A stretch of 64,000 nucleotides of DNA, taken from DATFVA01 sp963811905 (GTDB taxonomy: Bacteria > Bacteroidota > Ignavibacteria > Ignavibacteriales > Ignavibacteriaceae). Position numbers and translations under genes: made by a program. Positions 9,111 to 18,652 of the stretch are shown here, in pieces. Position 1 is the stretch's first letter; each line of letters begins with the position of its first letter. Location of the stretch: NCBI GenBank assembly GCA_963811905.1, contig CAWETK010000016.1, positions 101,628-165,627 on the forward strand, given 5' to 3'. The notes beneath the pieces are model-generated. The model searched no databases, was not told where the DNA came from, and was given only the letters and a program-made list of their open reading frames with translations.

Positions 9111-9737
9111 ATGACTGAGTCAGGCAGGTTCATTTCGCCGGCCTTATTCCTTCTGGCTGCTTTGTGCTTTTTCCTTCCGTTTGTAAGTTTTACATGCCAG
9201 GGGCAGACAATAGCCACAATTTCAGGGATGGAACTGATTACGGGGACAAAAATCGAAAAATTCGAGATGGAAAAATTCGATAACCAGCAGACAAATCCTG
9301 ATCTCGACAAAGACAGGAATGTCAGCTCCGAACCATTGGCTGTCGCTGCATTTATATTTGCTCTCTGCGGAATTATTGTTTCACTTATTCCGCGTTATTC
9401 GAGGATGCTTTCAATAATAGCCGGGGCGCTCGGTGCATTGATGCTGTTATTTTTAAGATCGAGTATAGGCGGTGAGGTGACGGGCGACTTTGACTTTAAA
9501 ATAATTGAAGTCTCTTATGAGTGGGGATATTACCTCTCATTTATATTTTTTATAAGTCCCTTTGCCCTGAACCTCTACAACATGATCAATGAAAACAGGT
9601 CGGCCGTAGTTACCTCTATAGATGATCTGACTTTTACAAATGTGATATATTGTTCCAAATGCGGAACATCAAACAGTGCCGGAAGCATTTTCTGTTCAAA
9701 ATGCGGCCATACGCTTACCCCAGAAGGAAACCTTTAA
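9111..9737 (+). CDS. Membrane protein with C-terminal zinc ribbon
   Basis: 208 residues. Four hydrophobic segments are visible (about 8-28, 78-98, 103-120, 141-163). A C-terminal double-CxxC zinc ribbon, YCSKCGTSNSAGSIFCSKCG, occupies about 182-201. Such zinc-ribbon membrane proteins are common and poorly characterised; no function is proposed. A strong hairpin follows the gene, so it is probably transcribed separately from htpX. Confidence 0.7.
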   Translation: MTESGRFISPALFLLAALCFFLPFVSFTCQGQTIATISGMELITGTKIEKFEMEKFDNQQTNPDLDKDRNVSSEPLAVAAFIFALCGIIVSLIPRYSRMLSIIAGALGALMLLFLRSSIGGEVTGDFDFKIIEVSYEWGYYLSFIFFISPFALNLYNMINENRSAVVTSIDDLTFTNVIYCSKCGTSNSAGSIFCSKCGHTLTPEGNL

Positions 9738-9767
9738 CCTCCAGGAATTGTTTAATACATGGATTAA

Positions 9768-9803
9768 GATTTTGCCCGTTATATTACGGGCAAAATCCTT
9801 TCC
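9768..9803 (+). terminator. Strong hairpin terminator before htpX
   Basis: Perfect 12-bp arms GATTTTGCCCGT and ACGGGCAAAATC around a six-base loop, followed by a pyrimidine-rich tract with a modest number of T residues. Confidence 0.7.
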
Positions 9804-9857
9804 TTGCTTAAACTTAGCTCATTATTTAATTTTGAAACAAGTATATCCGGAGAAAAA

Positions 9858-10703
9858 ATGAATACACTTAAAACTGTCTTTTTGATGACAGTTATGATGA
9901 TTTTATTCCTGCTGGTCGGCTACTATTTAGGCGGGTCTACAGGAATGACTATAGCTTTTTTCTTTGCACTGCTGATGAATTTTGGTTCTTACTGGTTTTC
10001 CGATAAGATCATCCTTTCAATGTACAAGGCAAAAGAAGTAACTGCTGAAACCGCACCCAAATTTTATGCACTAATCGGGCAGCTGGCAGCAAGCGCAAAG
10101 CTTCCGATGCCGAAGGTTTATATAATAAATGATCCCACTCCGAATGCTTTTGCTACAGGAAGAAGTCCCGATCACGCTGCAGTTGCTGCAACCACCGGAA
10201 TTCTGAAGAACCTGAGTAATGAAGAACTCGCAGGTGTAATATCTCACGAACTGGCGCATGTTAAACACAGGGATATGCTGACAGGTACAATTGCAGCGAC
10301 CCTGGTTGGGACGATTACATTTGTTGCTCAAATGGCCGGATGGGCATTGATGTTCGGAAGAGGCCGTGATGATGATGACGGAGGTATCTCAGGATTGCTG
10401 CTTTTAATCCTTGCCCCGATAGCAGCTACCATGCTTCAGCTGGCAGTATCAAGGTCGCGTGAATACGCTGCAGATGCCGGGGGAGCTGAGATTTCAGGGA
10501 ATCCTCTGGGATTAGCATCGGCACTTAGAAAGATATCGGCAGGGAATGAGGTTAAGCCGCTGAATAATTCCACTCCCGCAACAGCTCATATGTTTATCAT
10601 AAATCCTTTACACGGAGGGGGAGTGATGAAATTATTTTCGACGCATCCTCCAATCGAAGAGAGAATAAAAAGACTTGAGAAGCTTGCTGCCGAAAGAATT
10701 TAA
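9858..10703 (+). CDS. htpX: HtpX-type M48 membrane zinc metalloprotease
   Basis: 281 residues from the ATG at 9858, which has GGAGAAAAA directly upstream. Two N-terminal membrane segments are followed by the zinc-binding HExxH motif in VISHELAHVKHRD, a membrane-spanning stretch (TGTIAATLVGTITFVAQMAGW and the LLLLILAPIAATMLQLAV segment), and the third zinc ligand glutamate region SREYAADAGGAEISG. HtpX degrades misfolded inner-membrane proteins from the cytoplasmic face. Length and order match the family. Confidence 0.95.
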   Translation: MNTLKTVFLMTVMMILFLLVGYYLGGSTGMTIAFFFALLMNFGSYWFSDKIILSMYKAKEVTAETAPKFYALIGQLAASAKLPMPKVYIINDPTPNAFATGRSPDHAAVAATTGILKNLSNEELAGVISHELAHVKHRDMLTGTIAATLVGTITFVAQMAGWALMFGRGRDDDDGGISGLLLLILAPIAATMLQLAVSRSREYAADAGGAEISGNPLGLASALRKISAGNEVKPLNNSTPATAHMFIINPLHGGGVMKLFSTHPPIEERIKRLEKLAAERI

Positions 10704-10785
10704 GTTGAAAATGCTTGAAGATTGCCGGTATAAATGTCTAAATTAACACCTCAGATTTCTTTATGGATCAAACAGATATAAAATA

Positions 10786-11391
10786 TTGAATAAGGAAAAT
10801 TCAACAGCCTGTTTTTTTAAAATATTAGCGGGGATTTTTTTCCTTTCCGTTATTTCTTGCAGCGCCCAGCAAAAATCCAATCTGAGTGTAATTAACGAAC
10901 TTGTCGACTCATCTGTAGCAAAAGCCGTAACATTTATACCCGACAGTATTAAAGATATTAATTTAGAACAAATGAGCGGTCCCTTTGCAGTATTTAATTC
11001 AGAAATAATTTCCGGTCTTTCAAAAAGAGGATACCATTTAGTTTCCGGGGAAAATTCCTTTAGTATGCAGGTAATAATTAAAGATGCTGTTACTTCCTAC
11101 GGTGAAATCTACAGGGATGGTTTCTTAGGTGATTATTATGTACCAAGAAAATTGACTCTTTCAGGAAACTATAACTTTTCCGGGAAAAAAATATTCACGG
11201 AAGAATTCAATTATGCATTACAGGATACTGTCAAAACAGACAGCATCAGTTCGCTGGAAAATTCCGGCTATCCTTTTACACAAGGGAAGCTGCGGGCAGA
11301 ACCTTTCTTTTCAGGAATCCTTGAGCCGGTAATCGCTGTAGGTACCGCTGCACTCGCCGTTATACTTTTCTTCACAATCAGGAGTAAGTAG
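10786..11391 (+). CDS. Putative lipoprotein with C-terminal membrane helix
   Basis: 201 residues with a TTG start; no in-frame ATG lies nearby and the ribosome binding site is weak, so the exact start is uncertain. The N-terminus FFKILAGIFFLSVISCSAQQ has a lipobox-like VISC. The middle part is beta-rich. The C-terminus EPVIAVGTAALAVILFFTIRSK is a single membrane helix, unusual for a lipoprotein. It precedes bamD by 72 bases. No family recognised. Confidence 0.6.
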   Translation: MNKENSTACFFKILAGIFFLSVISCSAQQKSNLSVINELVDSSVAKAVTFIPDSIKDINLEQMSGPFAVFNSEIISGLSKRGYHLVSGENSFSMQVIIKDAVTSYGEIYRDGFLGDYYVPRKLTLSGNYNFSGKKIFTEEFNYALQDTVKTDSISSLENSGYPFTQGKLRAEPFFSGILEPVIAVGTAALAVILFFTIRSK

Positions 11392-11463
11392 CAATAAATA
11401 CCTTTGACTACTATGTTAATTTGGTTATTTTTCCTAATTAAATCTTAAAAAAACGCACTTTCT

Positions 11464-12222
11464 ATGAAATATCTATTTTTTGTTCCTGTGTTCTTTATGC
11501 TTGTTATTGCAGGCTGTTCCTCCAGTATTGATACTACAAATATGACGGGGGAGAACAGGCTTTCGTATGCTATAAAACTGTACAATGATGAAGATTACCT
11601 TGAAGCAATAAACGAATTACAGGCAATACTGCTGCAGTACCCCGGAAGCTCAATTTCTGATGATGCCCAGTTCTACCTTGCTAAGTCAAGGTTTGCCAGG
11701 AAAGAATATATACTTGCTGCATTTGAATTCAGCAAACTTATAAAGAATATGCCGGCCAGTGAATTTGTTCCTGAATCGCAGTTCCAGCTTGCAGAATGCT
11801 ACTACGAACTTTCCCCGAACTATAACCTTGATCAGAAATATACTAAGAAAGCCATACAGGAATTCCAGGCCTTTATTGATTTCTTCCCTACAAATGAAAA
11901 AGTTGCTGAAGCTGAAAAAAAGATATCCGATCTGAACAATAAGCTGGCGGAAAAGACTTTTACAATTGCCAGGATTTATGAAAAAATGGATTACCTTAAA
12001 GCTGCGGTAATTTATTATAACGATGTTATTGAGACATATCATGATACCCCTTATGCACAGAGGGCTATGTACAATAAAATTAATGTTCTTGTAGAGAGAA
12101 AACAGGATGATGAGGCTATTGCTGAAATAAATAAATTCATTGAAAAGTACCCTGATAACAGTAACGTGGATGAATTAAAGAACCTTAAGTTAAAACTTGA
12201 AAATCAACTTTCATCAAAGTAA
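11464..12222 (+). CDS. bamD: Outer-membrane protein assembly factor BamD
   Basis: 252 residues. The lipoprotein signal MKYLFFVPVFFMLVIAGC is followed by TPR units, including YAIKLYNDEDYLEAINELQ, LLQYPGSSISDDAQFYLAKS, AFIDFFPTNEKVAEAEKKI, and YYNDVIETYHDTPYAQRAM, the order and length of BamD. It is a periplasm-facing lipoprotein of the BAM complex that inserts beta-barrels in the outer membrane. Its stop codon overlaps the start of the thioesterase gene by one base. Confidence 0.92.
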   Translation: MKYLFFVPVFFMLVIAGCSSSIDTTNMTGENRLSYAIKLYNDEDYLEAINELQAILLQYPGSSISDDAQFYLAKSRFARKEYILAAFEFSKLIKNMPASEFVPESQFQLAECYYELSPNYNLDQKYTKKAIQEFQAFIDFFPTNEKVAEAEKKISDLNNKLAEKTFTIARIYEKMDYLKAAVIYYNDVIETYHDTPYAQRAMYNKINVLVERKQDDEAIAEINKFIEKYPDNSNVDELKNLKLKLENQLSSK

Positions 12223-12698
12223 TGGCTGGACCGAAAAAGGTAAATGATAGTAAAATGATTATGACTGAGCTGGTTCTGCCGAACCACACTAACCAGCTCG
12301 GGAAGCTGCTCGGCGGACAGCTTATGCACTGGATTGATATCTGTGCTGCATTAAGCGCCGCAAAACATTCGCATTACGTCTGTGTTACTGCTTCCGTCGA
12401 CCGGATTGATTTCCATCATCCTATAAACCTCGGCGATGCAGTCAGCCTGTATGCATCGGTCAACAGAGCTTTCAATACCTCAATGGAGGTAGGAGTAAAA
12501 GTTTTTGCAGAATCATTCAGGAAAGGCACTAGGATCCACACCAATTCTGCTTATTTAACTTTCGTAAGTGTAGATGAAAATGGCAAGCCAGTTAAGGCAA
12601 ATGAGATTATTCCGGAAACGGAAGACGAGAAAAGAAGATTTAAAGAGGCTCTCAATAGAAGGGAGAACAGACTTCAATCCCGTAAGAAGAGAAGTTAA
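12222..12698 (+). CDS. Hotdog-fold acyl-CoA thioesterase
   Basis: 158 residues with the cytosolic acyl-CoA hydrolase motif NHTNQLGKLLGGQLMHWIDI, then CAALSAAKHS and the strand VDRIDFHHPINLGD. The enzyme hydrolyses acyl-CoA to free acid and CoA. The start codon overlaps the bamD stop codon, so the two are co-translated, an arrangement without an obvious functional link. Confidence 0.9.
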   Translation: MAGPKKVNDSKMIMTELVLPNHTNQLGKLLGGQLMHWIDICAALSAAKHSHYVCVTASVDRIDFHHPINLGDAVSLYASVNRAFNTSMEVGVKVFAESFRKGTRIHTNSAYLTFVSVDENGKPVKANEIIPETEDEKRRFKEALNRRENRLQSRKKRS

Positions 12699-14772
12699 AA
12701 CTCTGATTGTTCTGCTGCTGCTTTCCTGTGATTGTATTGCACAGGTCCCTATAAACGGGTTCTGCAAATACCAGGTTTTTGATGTTGATCCGGGTTATCA
12801 AAAATTTGAACCTCTCAATTATAATAATGATTCCTACACCGATCTTCTTTTTTATAATCCCGCCGGCAGCAATAGTATTTCACTCGATGGAAATCAGAAC
12901 GGAAGCTTCGCTTCAGCGCATAATAATAAACTACAGCAGCCGGTTTCAGACATTCAGTATTTATGGAACAAAAACCATAATATATACGCGTATGCTTTTA
13001 TTTCGAGAAAGCAGAGTACGGCCGGTATTCTGAATTTCAGTTCAGAAGGAACACCCGGCATTGAGTCGCAGGTGAAATTTAATACTTACCCTGAAAACCT
13101 TAGTACCGGCGATATAAACGGCGACGGTATACCGGAGCTGCTTGTGTCGGGCAGTGCATTTAACGGCCTTTCGCTGGTATACCAGGAAAAGAAACTGCGT
13201 GAAAAGAAGATCGTTGAAAAGACAAGTTATTCCGAAGCTGTATTTGCTGATCTGAACAATGATGGCTATCCCGATATTGCAGCATTCGAAATGTTTTCCA
13301 ATAAACTCCAGTTCTTTTACAACAACAGTCAGGGGAATTTCAACAGGGTACGGGAGATCTCTTTTCCTTCACCAATCTCCTCACTTCAGTCAACCGATCT
13401 TGATGTTGATTCCTACACAGATCTTGTATTTTCCGGCCATAACTCGATCAGTATTTACTACGGAGACTTTACCTCCTCATATGATGATACAGTAATAATA
13501 AATACAAAATATAATGTTGATAAAATAATTACCGGCGATTTCAACAGGGATGGAAGGATCGATATAGCTTATATTAATAGGATAGACGGTACTCTGTCGC
13601 TGATCTATGCCAGGGATAACAGAAAATTTTACCCGGAACTGGTTTACCTTAAGAAGAATAGTCTCAATGATATTATTCCATACTATAGTAAATTCGTAAA
13701 CGGGATTGCGCTGCTGGACAGCATGGGTAAATTCTATATTATTTCAAACCTTGCATCAATATCGGATGAAGTCAGCATTGTGTCAGGAGCGTATCCGACT
13801 GCAGTCTCATTTTTTGACCGGGATAATAACAGCATAAATGATCTGTGTTTTATAGACGGTTATAATAAAACCCTCAACCTTTTAACAAGAAGCAGTTCAG
13901 GTATTCCTGACTCTTGGTTCTCGATCTCTCTTTTCGGTACCGAAAATACTATTCTTGTGAATAATAAATTGCCAAAACTGAAAACTTTTATCTGCTACAC
14001 AAGGGATAAAAAATTAATTGAAATTATAAAAGTCGATTTTGTTAAAAATAAGTACACCCGGAGTTCGCTTTATTCCCCCGGAAGAATAAAGGATATTAAG
14101 GTTAAGGAAAATACAGGAAAGATTTATGCAGCTTTTCTTAAAGACGATGTGCTTGGTGCGGTAATGTTTTCGAACGAGCAGGGGCAATATACTGATTATA
14201 CCATACCGGGAATCCGGAAAGGAGTTTCCGATGCTGCGCTTTCTGTGTACAATAATCCCGAGGTATTTTATACTACCAGTGACGACTCAATTATTATTGG
14301 TGAGCGGATCCTCGAAGATAACCAGAAAAATGCTGAGGTTAAAACGCAGATTGTAAATGATTATAACATTAGTCTGTTTGCAGGCGATTTTTTGCACCAA
14401 AATAATTCTGCACTTTACGGTTTTTTATCTTCACAGGATAAAAACAACCTGATCTTTTTCCTGGGGCCAGATGCATTTATTGTTTCGGGAAAAAATACCC
14501 CTATCCCGGGTCTTAGGATAAAAGATAAAAATCAATTATTTTTTGGCGAACTAAGATTCAACGGTCCGGCAAAAGTCTGCTATTTTAATCCTCTGCAGAA
14601 GAGTATAAAAATGCTCGAAACTGCAGACGGAAATAAAAAAATAGTACGCAATTTATTAATTGATAATATAAATTCCAGGTCGTTTTTTATTAAGAATATG
14701 AATTCCAGGAGTTATCATATAGTGTATATTGATGATAATGAAAACTGTATAAATATAAGGGAACTTAAATGA
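12574..14772 (+). CDS. Exported FG-GAP/VCBS repeat protein
   Basis: Open frame of 732 codons. The signal-like stretch VKTLIVLLLLSCDCIAQ begins only at codon 41, after the thioesterase stop codon, but there is no ATG, GTG or TTG between it and the ATGs at 12574, 12580 and 12601. Either the gene overlaps the thioesterase by up to 125 bases or it uses a rare start such as CTG at 12703. Repeats with calcium-binding D-x-D/N-x-D cores (GDINGDGIPE, ADLNNDGYPD, GDFNRDGRID) mark FG-GAP/VCBS beta-propeller blades. Probably exported; the next gene overlaps by four bases. Confidence 0.7.
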   Translation: MKMASQLRQMRLFRKRKTRKEDLKRLSIEGRTDFNPVRREVKTLIVLLLLSCDCIAQVPINGFCKYQVFDVDPGYQKFEPLNYNNDSYTDLLFYNPAGSNSISLDGNQNGSFASAHNNKLQQPVSDIQYLWNKNHNIYAYAFISRKQSTAGILNFSSEGTPGIESQVKFNTYPENLSTGDINGDGIPELLVSGSAFNGLSLVYQEKKLREKKIVEKTSYSEAVFADLNNDGYPDIAAFEMFSNKLQFFYNNSQGNFNRVREISFPSPISSLQSTDLDVDSYTDLVFSGHNSISIYYGDFTSSYDDTVIINTKYNVDKIITGDFNRDGRIDIAYINRIDGTLSLIYARDNRKFYPELVYLKKNSLNDIIPYYSKFVNGIALLDSMGKFYIISNLASISDEVSIVSGAYPTAVSFFDRDNNSINDLCFIDGYNKTLNLLTRSSSGIPDSWFSISLFGTENTILVNNKLPKLKTFICYTRDKKLIEIIKVDFVKNKYTRSSLYSPGRIKDIKVKENTGKIYAAFLKDDVLGAVMFSNEQGQYTDYTIPGIRKGVSDAALSVYNNPEVFYTTSDDSIIIGERILEDNQKNAEVKTQIVNDYNISLFAGDFLHQNNSALYGFLSSQDKNNLIFFLGPDAFIVSGKNTPIPGLRIKDKNQLFFGELRFNGPAKVCYFNPLQKSIKMLETADGNKKIVRNLLIDNINSRSFFIKNMNSRSYHIVYIDDNENCINIRELK

Positions 14773-16451
14773 TTAAAAATTCTCTTATTTTCTTTTTAAT
14801 TATTTATTGTGTTTCATTATACCCCCAGGAATGGAACAGAGCCCGGCTCGATTCATTATTCAGCGGGTATGTGAGGCTTCATCATTATAATCTTCCTGAA
14901 TTACCCCAAAATCCTGCAGAGGATACAATCCGTACCAAATGCGGTTTCGGCATAGCAGCGGAAGTTTATATTCATTTTAATGAATTTACAGAAACGCAGC
15001 AGAGAATTCTGAAGGTGCTGGAAACAGGGAGGCCAAGCGGACCCGATGCCAGTATTGTTTCTCCTTCAGGGTTTTTCCGCGTGCATTATTACAGTACGGG
15101 ACCCTATGTACCCCAGTACGATTTAAATGAGTTTGCCAAGGCACTCGACTCTTCATACAACTTTGAAGTGAACCATCTCGGATACCCGCCGCCTCCGCCC
15201 GATACACAGCCCGGAATATCTCCTGACAGTGTCGGCGGCGACAGCAAATATGATGTATACATCATACCAATGGGTGATTACGGTGAAACTGATTTCGAAA
15301 CGCAGATAAGCCATGATCCCGGTGTACTCCGGTTTACAACCTTTATGAAAGTGCATTACAGTTTCGGAAGCGGTTTTTATACACACGGTATAGATGCTGC
15401 CCGTGTAACTGCCGCCCACGAATTTCACCATTCCATCCAGGTTGGTAACTATATTTTCAGGGATACTGATCTTTTCTTTTATGAACTAACTTCAACCTCC
15501 ATGGAAGAGTTCGTGTACGATTCTGTTAACGATTATTACGGATATATGTCAGACTATTTCCATAACACGGAAAGAGCTTTTGCATCAAATTCGGGATATA
15601 ACCTGGCAATCTGGAATATTTACCTTGCAGACAAATTCGGTATTGATATAATCAAAAAGCAGTGGGAAAAAATGCCCGCGTCCAGGGCAATAAATGCTGT
15701 TAACTCATCTCTGTATGATGAGGGTTCAAGTTTTGGTAAAGAACTGAATAAATTCGGGATATGGACTTTCTTTACTAACTACCGGGCTGTTCCAGGAAAA
15801 TATTTTGAAGAGGCCGCGGCCTATCCGCTCCTTCGCCCCTATTCTGTAATTCAGTTTAGTCCTCCTGCAGTTAATATTACCATGAATGCGCATCCAACAT
15901 CAAATAACTTCATTAATTTTGTTGATCAGCAGGAAGGGGACACGCTTACTGTTCTTGTCACCAACGCCGATTACCAGAAAGGCATCGACAGTATAGACAG
16001 TTTTTTTCCATTCCAGTATATTGTTTACAATTACAATGAACCGGGCAGCCAGCAGTTGACAGGCCTTTACTATTCGAAATTAATAACAGATCAGCCTTCA
16101 CTATGGACTTCCTCAGAGTTCTTTAACAGGTTCCTGATCCATGAAGGTGAAATTCCTGTGGAAGCGGTGAGTTATGCATTTCCTAATCCTTTCGTTTACA
16201 GCAAACACAGCTATATATATTTTCCTGTAAAAGGAAGCGGCAGCCAGGAAGCTGACCTCAATGTTTATACAGCATCGATGGACCTGGTTTATTCTGTCAC
16301 CAAACCGTATGATTTTATTTCAGGACAGAAAGTGCTTAAATGGAACGGGCTGGATAATGAAAACAAAAAAGTTGCTTCGGGCGTCTATATTTTTATTACT
16401 GAATCCGGAAATGCGAAGAAAGTAGGGAAGCTGGTTATATTTAATGAATAA
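14769..16451 (+). CDS. Exported HEFHH zinc metalloprotease (MXAN_6640-like)
   Basis: 560 residues with signal peptide (MIKNSLIFFLIIYCVSLYPQ). The zinc motif AAHEFHHSIQ places ligands H217 and H221 with catalytic E218, as in the MXAN_6640 group of putative metalloproteases. A C-terminal region (about 470-560) with YAFPNPFVYSKH, KVLKWNGLDNENKKVASGVYIF is a FlgD-like/T9SS-type beta-sandwich, suggesting surface export. It starts inside the FG-GAP gene stop codon (ATGA) and overlaps ccmA by eight bases, so it is the tightly linked upstream gene of the ccm operon. Confidence 0.82.
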   Translation: MIKNSLIFFLIIYCVSLYPQEWNRARLDSLFSGYVRLHHYNLPELPQNPAEDTIRTKCGFGIAAEVYIHFNEFTETQQRILKVLETGRPSGPDASIVSPSGFFRVHYYSTGPYVPQYDLNEFAKALDSSYNFEVNHLGYPPPPPDTQPGISPDSVGGDSKYDVYIIPMGDYGETDFETQISHDPGVLRFTTFMKVHYSFGSGFYTHGIDAARVTAAHEFHHSIQVGNYIFRDTDLFFYELTSTSMEEFVYDSVNDYYGYMSDYFHNTERAFASNSGYNLAIWNIYLADKFGIDIIKKQWEKMPASRAINAVNSSLYDEGSSFGKELNKFGIWTFFTNYRAVPGKYFEEAAAYPLLRPYSVIQFSPPAVNITMNAHPTSNNFINFVDQQEGDTLTVLVTNADYQKGIDSIDSFFPFQYIVYNYNEPGSQQLTGLYYSKLITDQPSLWTSSEFFNRFLIHEGEIPVEAVSYAFPNPFVYSKHSYIYFPVKGSGSQEADLNVYTASMDLVYSVTKPYDFISGQKVLKWNGLDNENKKVASGVYIFITESGNAKKVGKLVIFNE

Positions 16452-17097
16452 CTTTTCGGTGAAAGCAGAGTCATTAAGCAAGACTTTCGGGCGGAGACTT
16501 ATATTTTCAGGCCTCAACTTTGAGTTCAGTAAAAGAGGAATCTACGGGATATCAGGACCTAACGGATCGGGCAAGTCTACCCTTGTTCAGATAATTGCCG
16601 GGTTGATTTCACCCAGCAGAGGAAAAGTCAGACATATTCTTGAAGGTAAAGATATAATTCCCGAAAAGCTGCACAACCATATCGGGTTTGTTTCGCCCTA
16701 CCTGGTTCTTTATGAAGAATTTACGGCCCTGGAAAATCTCGACCTGTTTGCAAAGATCCGGAATGTACCTTTCAATACTGAAAGGATAGAATATCTGCTG
16801 AAAGTTTTTCTTCTGTATGAGAGGAAAGACGACCTGGTAAAAACCTACTCTTCCGGAATGAAACAAAGAATGAAGTTTATTTTTGCGATGATGCATTCAC
16901 CGCGCCTCCTAATACTTGATGAACCGACTTCCAACCTTGACGATGAAGGGAAGGAATCGGTTTATAGAATTACACGGGAGCAGGGGAGCGATAGTATAGT
17001 GTTGATAGCTTCAAATGAGAGGTCGGACCTGGAACTTTGCAGCGAAAAAATTGTTATCCAGAACTATAAGAATATTTCAGTACAGGAAACCAATTGA
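16444..17097 (+). CDS. ccmA: Cytochrome c maturation ABC transporter ATPase CcmA
   Basis: 217 residues. Walker A is GPNGSGKST, the signature sequence TYSSGMKQRMK, Walker B LLILDEPTSNLDD; the H-loop histidine position reads ASNER, lacking the usual His. Identity as CcmA rests on position directly before ccmB-F. CcmAB powers release of holo-CcmE from CcmC. The gene overlaps the upstream metalloprotease gene and its stop overlaps the TTG start of ccmB. Confidence 0.88.
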   Translation: MNNFSVKAESLSKTFGRRLIFSGLNFEFSKRGIYGISGPNGSGKSTLVQIIAGLISPSRGKVRHILEGKDIIPEKLHNHIGFVSPYLVLYEEFTALENLDLFAKIRNVPFNTERIEYLLKVFLLYERKDDLVKTYSSGMKQRMKFIFAMMHSPRLLILDEPTSNLDDEGKESVYRITREQGSDSIVLIASNERSDLELCSEKIVIQNYKNISVQETN

Positions 17098-17759
17098 GTT
17101 CAAAAGCATACTCATTATTTCTTAAAGATTTTCGTTCGGAACTCAGAACACGCTACGCTATAAATTCTCTTGCAATGTTTATTATAGTGGCAATCAGCGT
17201 AATCTTATTTTCGATCGGTAATGAAAGGATCAATGAAAACCTTACGGCAGGTCTGTTCTGGGTGGTCATATTCTTTACTGCCATGTCCGGTCTGGCAAGG
17301 GCATTTGTTTCGGAGGAGGAAAGGGGAACTTCACTTACCCTGCAGTTGATAGCTTCACCCTCAACCGTATTTACAGGGAAACTAATATTCAACCTGATTC
17401 TTGTATTTTGTATGAATATAGTGATAGCTGTGCTATATTCTGCAGTATTTGAGGCTTTTGTAATCAGGAACTTTGTCCTTTTTCTCTGTGCTTTTATACT
17501 GGGGAATATCGGGCTGGCAATATCGTCAACCATAATTGCAGCAATAATATCGAAAGCCGGAGCTAAAGGAACACTTTACCCCGTGCTGTCTTTTCCTATA
17601 TTATTACCTTTAATTTTAACATCTGTACAGCTAACTTTGTTTTCTATCGATGGCACAGGTTTTGAAAAATCTAAATTTGAGCTTGCAGTGGTAATATGTT
17701 ACGACGTTATTATGTTAACTGCATCTTATATGTTATTCGACTTTATCTGGAAAGATTAG
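17094..17759 (+). CDS. ccmB: Heme exporter protein CcmB
   Basis: 221 residues with six hydrophobic segments. LFLKDFRSELRTRYAINSL and the FVSEEERGTSLTLQLIASP stretch are typical of CcmB. It starts with TTG overlapping the ccmA stop (TTGA). It forms the permease half of the CcmAB transporter in the inner membrane. Confidence 0.93.
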   Translation: MSSKAYSLFLKDFRSELRTRYAINSLAMFIIVAISVILFSIGNERINENLTAGLFWVVIFFTAMSGLARAFVSEEERGTSLTLQLIASPSTVFTGKLIFNLILVFCMNIVIAVLYSAVFEAFVIRNFVLFLCAFILGNIGLAISSTIIAAIISKAGAKGTLYPVLSFPILLPLILTSVQLTLFSIDGTGFEKSKFELAVVICYDVIMLTASYMLFDFIWKD

Positions 17760-17781
17760 TAATTTCTATAAAACAAAAACC

Positions 17782-18492
17782 ATGAAAACTATAATCTGGA
17801 AAACTTTCCTTTTTTTGCTACTCGCCTTTGTTTCCGCGGCGGGAATAGCTTTTCCCATTGTTGAGAATCCTACCCACTGGTACCAGTTTCCGTTCATCCC
17901 CGGACTGGAGGAAAATGCTAAAATAATATTCTTTCACGTTCCGACGGCATGGCTTACTGTCATTGCTTTCCTTATGTCAACTATTTATAGTTTTCGGTAT
18001 CTTCGTAAAAAAGATATGAACGATGATATTAAGTCGTATACAGCTGCACAGCTTGGGATTATTTTTTGTATACTCGCTACTGTAACCGGTGCAGTATGGG
18101 CAAAATTCGCCTGGGGTTCATTCTGGAATTGGGACCCACGTCAATCCAGCATATTTGCACTTCTGTTAATTTACGGGGCATGGTTCGCACTTCGCTCCTC
18201 TATTGAAAACGAAGAGAAGAGAGCAACTTTGTCGGCAGTATATGCTATAATTGCGTTTGTTACGGTTCCGTTTTTCATTTTTATAATGCCAAGGATTATG
18301 GCAGGTCTTCATCCGGGTTCAGCAGACGATACAAATTCAGGCCCCGTAGTAGATTTTAAAATGAATGCAAATATGATGCTGATATTTTATCTCTCGCTGA
18401 TAGGATTCACAATCTTATATTTCTGGATGTGGAGAATAGGTTATAAATCATTGATGTACAAAGAACGATTTAACAAACAAATAAGAGGATAA
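17782..18492 (+). CDS. ccmC: Cytochrome c biogenesis protein CcmC
   Basis: 236 residues with six membrane segments. The tryptophan-rich periplasmic WWD motif is WGSFWNWDPRQSS, with histidines in FFHVPTAWL and GLHPG that can ligate heme. CcmC loads heme onto CcmE. It lies between ccmB and ccmD with short spacing. Confidence 0.95.
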   Translation: MKTIIWKTFLFLLLAFVSAAGIAFPIVENPTHWYQFPFIPGLEENAKIIFFHVPTAWLTVIAFLMSTIYSFRYLRKKDMNDDIKSYTAAQLGIIFCILATVTGAVWAKFAWGSFWNWDPRQSSIFALLLIYGAWFALRSSIENEEKRATLSAVYAIIAFVTVPFFIFIMPRIMAGLHPGSADDTNSGPVVDFKMNANMMLIFYLSLIGFTILYFWMWRIGYKSLMYKERFNKQIRG

Positions 18493-18493
18493 C

Positions 18494-18652
18494 TTGAGCG
18501 GACTGTATGATTTCCTGCATAACAATGCGATCTACATAGTTATGATTATAGTTTTGATTGTCTGGGCAGGGATATTCTTTTTCCTGAATACTCTCGATAA
18601 AAGAATTAAAAGTGTAGAAAAAGAAATAAAAGGAGATAAGCATGAAAAATAA
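18494..18652 (+). CDS. ccmD: CcmD, small heme-maturation membrane protein
   Basis: 52 residues beginning at TTG one base after the ccmC stop codon: MSGLYDFLHNNAIYIVMIIV, one membrane helix, then a charged tail (DKRIKSVEKEIKGDKHEK). Size, single helix, charged C-terminus and position between ccmC and ccmE identify it as CcmD, which stabilises the CcmC-CcmE complex. It overlaps ccmE by 11 bases. The TTG start and small size make it easy to miss. Confidence 0.85.
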   Translation: MSGLYDFLHNNAIYIVMIIVLIVWAGIFFFLNTLDKRIKSVEKEIKGDKHEK

